From an uncultured Eubacteriales bacterium (GTDB taxonomy: Bacteria; Bacillota; Clostridia; Peptostreptococcales; Anaerovoracaceae): a stretch of 11,318 nucleotides of DNA. A model generated the notes under the pieces. The model searched no databases, was not told the DNA's origin, and worked only from the letters and a program-made list of their open reading frames with translations. The position numbers and the translations under genes are program-made. Shown in pieces: positions 6,314-11,318 of this stretch. Positions within the stretch are counted from its first letter, which is position 1; each line of letters begins with the position of its first letter. Location: assembly GCA_902797405.1 (NCBI GenBank), contig CADBSP010000061.1, positions 1-11,318 of the forward strand, read 5' to 3'.

Positions 6314-7279
6314 ATGAAAAACATCAGGTTAGCATTTTTAGGACTTGGAACAGTCGGCGGTGGCGCCTATGAGATTCTACAGATGAACAAAGATATCATA
6401 GAGGAACGCACAGGCTGCACATTCCAGGTAACAAGGGTTTTGGAGATGAACCACGATAGACTTAGACAGCTTGGACTTGATCCGGAGATTGCTGTAACAG
6501 ACCCTTCCCTTATTTATAATGCAGACGATGTAGATATAGTAATTGAAGCATTGGGCGGTATCGATTTCCCTGCAGAAATAATGCTTAAGTCATTGGAGAA
6601 TGGAAAGCATGTGGTAACTCCTAATAAAGCCGCTGTGGCCGCCAACTTTGATAAGTTGTGGGAAGCTGCCGGAAGAGGAAATGCTCAGTTCAGATTTGAA
6701 GCTTCTGTAGGAGGAGGCATCCCTGCCCTTACAGCCATTCAGGAAGCGCTTGCTGCAAACGAATTCACTGAAGTAATGGGAATAGTAAACGGGACCACAA
6801 ACTACATTCTAACAAAGATGAGCGAAGAAGGCTGGACCTATGATGAGGCGCTGGCAGATGCTCAGGCAAAGGGCTTTGCTGAACAGGATCCAACTTCCGA
6901 TGTCGAAGGAATTGATGCAGCAAACAAACTGTCAATCCTAATGAGTCTCTGCTTCGGAATCTATGTACATCCCGATGACATCCCAAGAGAAGGAATCACA
7001 AAAATTACAATGGACGATATCGAAGAAGCCCGTTCTACAGAATGCACGATTAAGTTGATTGCAGGTGCAGAGAAAACCGAAGACGGCGTAAAGTACGAAG
7101 TTGCACCGAGATTCATTCCAAACTCTCACCCGCTGGCTGGTGTAAAGAATGAATTCAACGCTATCTATGTCACAGGAAATGCGGTCGACGAAGTGATGTT
7201 CTACGGCAAGGGCGCAGGTGCTCTTCCAACGGGAAGCGCAGTAGTCGGAGACATCATCGCAATCGCAAGAGATATGTAA
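6314..7279 (+). CDS. hom: Homoserine dehydrogenase lacking the C-terminal ACT domain
   Basis: Reduces aspartate semialdehyde to homoserine with NAD(P)H, the branch point to threonine and methionine. The 321-residue product has the Rossmann motif GLGTVGGGAYE (10-20), VTPNKA with K105, EASVGGGIP (129-137), GIVNGTTNYIL, and the substrate/catalytic segment GFAEQDPTSDVEGIDAANK. By alignment to the yeast enzyme, E190, D196, D201 and K205 correspond to its active-site residues. It stops just after ALPTGSAVVGDII. The roughly 80-100-residue ACT domain found in most bacterial Hom proteins (about 400-440 residues) is missing, and no ACT-like continuation appears downstream in other frames. The start is the ATG at 6314, with AGGAGG at good spacing; an upstream in-frame extension would cross the promoter. 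No thrB or thrC is adjacent. Confidence 0.93.
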   Translation: MKNIRLAFLGLGTVGGGAYEILQMNKDIIEERTGCTFQVTRVLEMNHDRLRQLGLDPEIAVTDPSLIYNADDVDIVIEALGGIDFPAEIMLKSLENGKHVVTPNKAAVAANFDKLWEAAGRGNAQFRFEASVGGGIPALTAIQEALAANEFTEVMGIVNGTTNYILTKMSEEGWTYDEALADAQAKGFAEQDPTSDVEGIDAANKLSILMSLCFGIYVHPDDIPREGITKITMDDIEEARSTECTIKLIAGAEKTEDGVKYEVAPRFIPNSHPLAGVKNEFNAIYVTGNAVDEVMFYGKGAGALPTGSAVVGDIIAIARDM

Positions 7280-7288
7280 ACACCTGAG

Positions 7289-7424
7289 TATCGCCAGTTA
7301 AAGATACTTGAAACTATGATATCGCCATCAAAAGACAATTGAAATCACGATATCTCAATTCAAAGACAATTGAAATCACGATATCTCAATTCAAAGATAA
7401 TTGAAATCACTGGTATTGCCAATT
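7289..7424. repeat. Four 31-bp tandem repeats plus a partial copy
   Basis: Contiguous 31-bp units start at 7289, 7320, 7351 and 7382, each beginning TATC. After a 1-bp shift, a partial fifth unit starts at 7414 with TATTGCCAATT. Units 2-4 share the core AATTGAAATCAC and are nearly identical; unit 1 is more diverged. Units 3 and 4 contain TTCAA...TTGAA as an inverted repeat. There are no spacers, so this is not a CRISPR array. It fills the space between hom and the SEC-C gene, and no intrinsic terminator for hom is visible. A cluster of protein-binding sites or a replication-slippage relic are both possible. Confidence 0.8.
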
Positions 7425-7464
7425 TAGCAAAAATACATAATAACAATATAAACGGAGGAATGAA

Positions 7465-7989
7465 ATGAGTCTCTTTAATGAATGGAATGATTTGCTACAC
7501 GGTCAAACAAAAGGAACTATCGACGCCTTTTGGGAAAAATATTCCGATACAGAAACAAAGATTTACAAACACATATTGGCCAACAAAGATGAACACTTAA
7601 AAGGTCGTGTCGGCGATTTGGTTGATCAGTTCGACGTGGATAAAGTTATCTTCGTTGGATTCCTGGATGGTGTTCAAAGCAGTCTGAACGGCGAACAGAT
7701 GGATCTAAAGAAGGTTACCCTGGATACGGAAATTGATTTGGATATAGATTTCGAAAAGCTTTATTTCAACATGCATAAGGCTGACGCTGATTACCTTTGG
7801 GGCCTGGAAGAATGGGATGATGTTCTTTCAGAGGAGCGTCGTCAGGAACTCTATGATGAGTATCGTCGTTCCCGCACCGTACATGTTGAAAAGAAGCCGG
7901 GAAGGAATGAGCCTTGTCCATGTGGCAGTGGAAAGAAGTATAAGAACTGCTGCATGAAGAAAGACCAGGAAGCTGCACGTGCAAATTAG
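7465..7989 (+). CDS. Small protein with C-terminal SEC-C zinc-binding motif
   Basis: Precise function unknown. The 174-residue product ends in a textbook SEC-C motif, KPGRNEPCPCGSGKKYKNCC, with metal ligands C151, C153, C162 and C163. The same motif closes SecA, where it binds zinc and SecB or ribosomes, and it is attached to many uncharacterised proteins. The first 140 residues are predicted helical and acidic, with no signal peptide or membrane segment, so the protein should be cytosolic. I do not recognise this N-terminal region as a named domain. The start is the ATG at 7465, with GGAGG close upstream. It follows hom and a repeat array on the same strand and converges on nth. A role in protein quality control or translation is only suggested by the motif. 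Confidence 0.9.
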   Translation: MSLFNEWNDLLHGQTKGTIDAFWEKYSDTETKIYKHILANKDEHLKGRVGDLVDQFDVDKVIFVGFLDGVQSSLNGEQMDLKKVTLDTEIDLDIDFEKLYFNMHKADADYLWGLEEWDDVLSEERRQELYDEYRRSRTVHVEKKPGRNEPCPCGSGKKYKNCCMKKDQEAARAN

Positions 7990-8054
7990 GATTGCGCTGT
8001 ATAAATTCCTGCGGAAAAGTTAAACGGAAGGTTTATAGCCTTACATATAAATTA

Positions 8055-8678
8055 CTATATAGCATGCTTACAAAGGTCGTTTATGCAGCAGTTTTCGCAA
8101 TTGGGTTTTCTGGCGTGGCAGCAGCGTCTTCCGTGGAAGATTAAACTGTGATGGGCCTCGCTCCATCTATCCTTTGGAAGGGCTTTCATGAGCCCTTCTT
8201 CTGTTTTTAACACGTCGTCCGCCTTTACTAAGCCAATTCGATTGGCAACTCTAAAAACATGAGTATCTACGGCGATTCTTTGCTCACCGAACCAGACAGA
8301 AAGAACTACATTTGCAGTCTTACGTCCGACACCCGGAAGTGTAATTAACGCATCATAATTATCAGGGACTTCTCCCTCATACTCATCCACCAGCTTTTTT
8401 GCCAATCCTATTATGTTCCTGGATTTGGTCTTATACATACCTATTGTTTTTATTATCTCTGCCACGTCTTCCGGATTCGCCTTTGATAATTTCTTTGCAT
8501 TGGGATATTTCTTAAACAGTGCAGGCGTCACCTTGTTAACGCTGACGTCGGTTGTTTGTGCCGACAGCACAACGGAAATTAGAAGTTCAAAGGCATTTCT
8601 ATGAACCAGCGCACACTCCGCATCGGGATATTCTGCTCTAAGAGCATCTAATACTTTTATTACTTTATCTTTTCTCAT
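8055..8678 (-). CDS. nth: Endonuclease III, DNA glycosylase/AP lyase
   Basis: Base-excision repair enzyme that removes oxidised pyrimidines and cleaves the abasic site. The 207-residue product is the usual size. It has the helix-hairpin-helix LPGVGRKTANVV (114-125) with catalytic K120, the catalytic Asp D138 in AVDTHVFRVANR, and a complete C-terminal [4Fe-4S] ligand set, C187-X6-C194-X2-C197-X5-C203. K120 and D138 fall at the same numbers as in the E. coli enzyme. The start ATG at 8676-8678 has no Shine-Dalgarno site, and a TATAAT lies 7 nt upstream, so the message may be leaderless. It is transcribed divergently from the GntR-family gene and converges on the SEC-C gene, with 65 nt between them and no clear terminator there. 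Confidence 0.97.
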   Translation of the reverse strand: MRKDKVIKVLDALRAEYPDAECALVHRNAFELLISVVLSAQTTDVSVNKVTPALFKKYPNAKKLSKANPEDVAEIIKTIGMYKTKSRNIIGLAKKLVDEYEGEVPDNYDALITLPGVGRKTANVVLSVWFGEQRIAVDTHVFRVANRIGLVKADDVLKTEEGLMKALPKDRWSEAHHSLIFHGRRCCHARKPNCENCCINDLCKHAI

Positions 8679-8685
8679 GGGAACT

Positions 8686-8716
8686 ATTATACACCATTAA
8701 TCAAAAAATATATCAA
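8686..8716 (-). promoter_or_regulatory. nth promoter abutting the start codon
   Basis: On the minus strand, TTGATA (8711-8716), a 19-bp spacer and TATAAT (8686-8691). Seven bases (AGTTCCC) separate the -10 box from the ATG, so initiation at the nearest purine would be at or next to the start codon. The spacer is longer than ideal, which lowers confidence in the -35 box but not in the -10 box. Confidence 0.55.
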
Positions 8717-8767
8717 TCAATTCGAAGCGTGTTTATAAATATATTCTTACAAGCATGTCTAACAGTA

Positions 8768-8783
8768 AAATTGTATACAATTT
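8768..8783. promoter_or_regulatory. 16-bp perfect palindrome, candidate GntR/FadR-type operator
   Basis: AAATTGTATACAATTT is a perfect palindrome that ends 1 bp before the -35 box of the gntR-family promoter. Its centre GTA-TAC fits the half-site pattern (GTM...KAC) known for FadR-subfamily GntR regulators, the subfamily of the downstream gene, so autoregulation is likely. A second perfect palindrome, AAGCCGGCTT (8792-8801), lies in the promoter spacer. Confidence 0.55.
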
Positions 8784-8784
8784 C

Positions 8785-8814
8785 TTGACTAAAGCCGGCT
8801 TCACGTATTATAAT
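8785..8814 (+). promoter_or_regulatory. Promoter for the GntR/FCD regulator gene
   Basis: TTGACT (8785-8790), an 18-bp spacer and TATAAT (8809-8814). Transcription would start near 8821, leaving a leader of about 233 nt before the regulator ATG at 9054. Almost all of that leader is the tandem repeat array. Confidence 0.65.
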
Positions 8815-9011
8815 CCACTTTGTCTTTATAACAAGTAACTTATTCTATCAATGTATAAACCGTTTAATTCATGAATAACTCATTTTATCCATGAATAAAC
8901 TGTTTTATAAACAACTCGTTTTGTTGACGAATAGAACGTTTAATTAATGAATCCACTCGCTTTATTAACGAATCACTCGCTTAATTAACGAATAAACCGT
9001 TTAACTAAAAA
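8813..9011. repeat. About ten degenerate 20-bp tandem repeats in the regulator leader
   Basis: Contiguous units with consensus near ATAAACCGTTTAATTAACGA begin at about 8813, 8835, 8855, 8875, 8895, 8911, 8931, 8951, 8972 and 8992. Most are exactly 20 bp; others are 22, 16 and 21. Units such as ATCACTCGCTTAATTAACGA and ATAAACCGTTTAATTCATGA show the shared frame: an AC(C/T)(C/G) core, a T-rich centre and a final ATGA or ACGA. The array fills most of the 375-bp nth-gntR spacer. With the candidate operator and the two promoters listed separately, it accounts for nearly all of that stretch, which holds no conventional gene. Period and divergence suggest repeated protein-binding sites or a structured leader. 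No known family is recognised. Confidence 0.75.
8851..8988 (+). other. Chain of four overlapping mini-ORFs in the repeat leader
   Basis: Four ATG-initiated frames follow each other with overlapping stop and start: 8851-8874 (MYKPFNS), 8871-8894 (MNNSFYP), 8891-8947 (18 codons) and 8947-8988 (13 codons). The junctions are ATGA, ATGA and TAATG. A fifth short frame (MEPLIR, 9027-9047) ends just before the regulator start. None has a Shine-Dalgarno site. The pattern follows directly from the 20-bp repeat unit, so translation is unproven. Confidence 0.25.
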
Positions 9012-9053
9012 TAATAGCTATTCAATATGGAACCCTTAATCAGGTAATGGAAT

Positions 9054-9722
9054 ATGGATATATTAAAGCAAATAGAAAACGAAAAAAAAGAAGTAAAGGC
9101 CCTTCCGGATAGAATATACGATGAACTTCTGAGAGATATTCTGACCGAGCGGCTTCAGAAAGATACTCGCCTAAACGAGGCTACTCTTTGCAAGATGTAC
9201 GGTGCCAGCCGCACTCCTGTCAGAGAGGCTTTTCGACGTTTGGAAATGGACGGTCTGGTTGAGTATATTCCAAATCGCGGCGAGTTTGTTAAAGGTTTTA
9301 GCAGAACCGAAATCGACGACATGTTGGAGATGCGAGTCGAATTGGAAACCCTGGCTGTTCGTTGGGTTATAGAACGAATGACAGAGGACGAGGAAAAAGA
9401 ACTCTCTTCTCTCTTTAATTACATGGAATTCTATACAAAGAAAAACGACATCCAGAAGATGATCGATATTAACTACGCATTCCATCGTCTACTCTATAGA
9501 TACACACACGACAGGCTCCTGGAGCGCACTCTAAACGCCTATCAAATATATACAAACTACACATGCCCTCCCAATTACTTTGCCAGGAATTTCTTGACCA
9601 AAGTATTGGAAGAGCATCGTAGAATCTATCGCGCCATCATCAAAAGAGATGTTGAGACTGCTGTTAAAGCAACCAGGCTACACATGGAGCGCACTATTAA
9701 GAGAAGTATACAAACCTTATAA
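9054..9722 (+). CDS. GntR-family transcriptional regulator with FCD (FadR-type) ligand domain
   Basis: DNA-binding repressor or activator controlled by a small metabolite. The 222-residue product has an N-terminal winged helix-turn-helix (about 18-82), with the recognition segment NEATLCKMYGASRTPVREAFRRLEMDGLVE, and an all-helical FCD domain (about 88-215). In FCD proteins a D-x3-H plus two further His residues often bind a metal. Here H144, H188 and H210 are present, but the Asp position is N140. The start is the ATG at 9054; AGGT lies 8 nt upstream, a modest site. It stands alone, divergent from nth, with its own promoter, operator-like palindrome and repeat leader. No metabolic genes adjoin it, so the ligand cannot be guessed. 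Its stop codon overlaps the end of clpB. Confidence 0.93.
   Translation: MDILKQIENEKKEVKALPDRIYDELLRDILTERLQKDTRLNEATLCKMYGASRTPVREAFRRLEMDGLVEYIPNRGEFVKGFSRTEIDDMLEMRVELETLAVRWVIERMTEDEEKELSSLFNYMEFYTKKNDIQKMIDINYAFHRLLYRYTHDRLLERTLNAYQIYTNYTCPPNYFARNFLTKVLEEHRRIYRAIIKRDVETAVKATRLHMERTIKRSIQTL
9717..9722. other. Palindromic TTATAA shared as the end of two convergent genes
   Basis: Read on plus, TTA-TAA is the last Leu codon and stop of the GntR-family gene. Read on minus, the same palindrome is the last Leu codon and stop of clpB. The coding regions overlap by 6 bp, and no intrinsic terminator can fit between them. Confidence 0.9.
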
Positions 9723-11318
9723 TACGTTAAACGAAAGCATACTGCCGTCCGATGTTATTGCGACTTCGTTGCCGTCAACTATATCTCCGCGAATCAATTT
9801 GGCTGCCAACTCCGTCTCAATATTCTTTTGAATATATCTCTTTACCGGTCTGGCACCATAATTCGGATCATATGCTTCTTTTGCAATAAAGTCCTTTGCC
9901 TCTTCCGACAAAGTCAGCTTAATATCATGCTCGGCCAGACGCTGCTTTAGACCTGCCATAGAAAGCACAATGATTTCTTTTATCTGATCCTTTGTTAGAG
10001 GACTAAAAATAACTATATCATCCACGCGGTTTAGGAATTCCGGTCTGAAATATAATGACAGCATTGCTTTCACTCTAGCTTTCACTTCATCATCAATATT
10101 TCCATCGGAATCGATACTGTCGATTAACTCCTGAGAACCGATATTGCTGGTCATTATAACTATTGTGTTTTTAAAATCGACGGTTCTTCCCTGATTATCC
10201 GTAAGTCTTCCGTCGTCCAAAAGCTGAAGCAAGATATTGAAAACATCAGGATGTGCCTTTTCTATTTCATCAAAGAGAATAACGCTATACGGTTTTCTTC
10301 TTACTGCTTCGGTTAACTGACCACCTTCATCGTATCCGATATATCCCGGAGGGGCGCCAACAAGTCTGGATACGCTGTGTTTCTCCATATACTCAGACAT
10401 GTCGATTCTAATCATGTTTTTCTCGCTATCAAAGAGCGATTCAGATAGAGCCTTTGCGAGTTCCGTCTTACCTACACCGGTTGGTCCCAGGAAGATGAAT
10501 GAACCGATGGGTCTATGTTCATCTTTTAGTCCCGCACGAGCTCTAAGTATCGATTCTGAAACTGCTGAAACACCCTCATCCTGGCCGATTACTCTTTGAT
10601 GAAGAATTTCTGCTAAGCGAAGGAGCTTCTCTCTTTCGGTTTCAACCAGCTTGGATACAGGTATTCCTGTCCACTGGGATACAACCTCCGCAATCTCTTC
10701 TTCACCTACCTCTTCCTTTAGAAGTCTCGGCGCAGAACCCGGAGCATCGTTTTCCATCTTTGCTTTTTCTTCTTCCATCTTTTTTTCTAATTCAGGAAGA
10801 GTTCCGTATTTTAACTTGGCCAAGGTCTCCAGATCATAGTTTCTTTCCGCCTCTTCCATCTGGTGGCGTACATCTTCGATTCTCTGTTTGGTTTTCTTAG
10901 CTTCGACTATGGCCTGCTTCTCGCTTTCCCACTGGGCTCGCATTGCCTGGCTCTCTTCCTTAAGTTCGGAAAGTTCTTTCTCCAAGCTTTCAAGCCTTGC
11001 CTTGGAGCCTTTGTCTTTTTCCTTTCCCAGCGCCTGCTTTTCTATCTCAAGCTGCATGATTTTTCTGGAGATTTCATCCAGTTCTCCGGGCATGCTATCT
11101 ATTTCCGTTCTGATTCTGGATGCTGCTTCATCCATCAAATCTATCGCTTTATCCGGAAGGAATCTGTCGCTTATATATCTATCTGACATGGTTGCACAGG
11201 CTATAAGCGCATTGTCTGTAATTCTTACTCCGTGATGAATTTCGAATCTCTCCTTAAGCCCACGGAGAATTGAAATGGTATCTTCCACCGTTGGTTGATC
11301 AACCATTACCTTCTGGAA
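9717..11318 (-). CDS. clpB: ATP-dependent chaperone ClpB, C-terminal part (cut by right edge)
   Basis: Cytosolic Hsp100 disaggregase that threads aggregated proteins through a hexameric AAA+ ring together with DnaK. The visible part is 533 residues, starting inside the first AAA domain (FQKVMVDQPTVEDTISILRG). An apparent ATG at 11304-11306 is internal, since the frame runs to the edge. A long charged coiled-coil middle domain spans about residues 75-185 counted from that Met; it marks ClpB as opposed to ClpA, which has none, and ClpC, whose insert is short. The second AAA domain has Walker A GPTGVGKT (274-281), Walker B VILFDEIE (342-349), sensor 1 in TSNIGS, FLNR with the Arg finger, and sensor 2 GARPVKR (484-490). 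The pore loop GYIGYDEGG is present. The heat-shock promoter would lie outside the window. Confidence 0.96.
   Translation of the reverse strand, partial: FQKVMVDQPTVEDTISILRGLKERFEIHHGVRITDNALIACATMSDRYISDRFLPDKAIDLMDEAASRIRTEIDSMPGELDEISRKIMQLEIEKQALGKEKDKGSKARLESLEKELSELKEESQAMRAQWESEKQAIVEAKKTKQRIEDVRHQMEEAERNYDLETLAKLKYGTLPELEKKMEEEKAKMENDAPGSAPRLLKEEVGEEEIAEVVSQWTGIPVSKLVETEREKLLRLAEILHQRVIGQDEGVSAVSESILRARAGLKDEHRPIGSFIFLGPTGVGKTELAKALSESLFDSEKNMIRIDMSEYMEKHSVSRLVGAPPGYIGYDEGGQLTEAVRRKPYSVILFDEIEKAHPDVFNILLQLLDDGRLTDNQGRTVDFKNTIVIMTSNIGSQELIDSIDSDGNIDDEVKARVKAMLSLYFRPEFLNRVDDIVIFSPLTKDQIKEIIVLSMAGLKQRLAEHDIKLTLSEEAKDFIAKEAYDPNYGARPVKRYIQKNIETELAAKLIRGDIVDGNEVAITSDGSMLSFNVL

Noticed and set aside
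7289..7424. Possible CRISPR array
   Set aside because: The 31-bp units are directly contiguous with no unique spacers, and there are no cas genes nearby.
7990..8054. Bidirectional terminator between the SEC-C gene and nth
   Set aside because: Only a weak AAGG...CCTT pairing is visible and there is no U-run on either strand; not enough to call.

Overview
This window looks like a chromosomal segment of a low-to-moderate GC member of the Bacillota, most likely class Clostridia. The evidence is the clustering of gap, pgk, tpiA and secG, a membrane pyrophosphatase, a sigma-54 gene beside the glycolytic genes, purine-rich Shine-Dalgarno sites (GGAGG type) and AT-rich intergenic DNA. The exact family cannot be fixed from the sequence alone. 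There are no tRNA or rRNA genes, no CRISPR array, no insertion sequence and no sign of a prophage.

Left half, minus strand (1-6185). Reading in the direction of transcription, the order is rpoN, gap, pgk, tpiA, secG, hppA (cut by the left edge). gap, pgk and tpiA encode three consecutive-pathway enzymes of lower and triose-phosphate glycolysis. secG and the pyrophosphatase gene follow at short spacing and are probably on the same transcript. The cggR, gpmI and eno genes that often accompany this cluster in Bacillota are absent here. A 140-bp GC-rich imperfect palindrome separates gap from pgk, a hairpin separates pgk from tpiA, and small AGGGA/TCCCT palindromes lie ahead of gap and secG. The GAPDH carries substitutions at both positions that normally discriminate NAD from NADP, and it has a lysine-rich C-terminal tail.

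Middle (6185-8055). rpoN and hom (homoserine dehydrogenase, plus strand) diverge from back-to-back consensus promoters whose -35 boxes are 3 bp apart. The rpoN promoter places the predicted transcription start on the A of its ATG, so the mRNA is probably leaderless. Hom ends after its catalytic domain and lacks the usual ACT domain. Four 31-bp tandem repeats follow it, and then a small SEC-C zinc-motif protein gene.

Right part (8055-11318). nth (endonuclease III, minus strand) also appears leaderless. It diverges from a GntR/FCD regulator gene. The 375-bp spacer between them holds a strong promoter, a 16-bp palindrome of FadR-type operator form, and about ten degenerate 20-bp tandem repeats that would lie in the transcribed leader of the regulator. 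These repeats create a chain of very short ORFs whose starts and stops overlap. The regulator converges on clpB (cut by the right edge), and the two genes share one palindromic TTATAA that supplies the last Leu codon and the stop codon for both.

Most genes are housekeeping. The unusual content lies in the regulatory DNA: the gntR leader array, the leaderless starts, the gap-pgk palindrome, and the altered GAPDH and Hom proteins.
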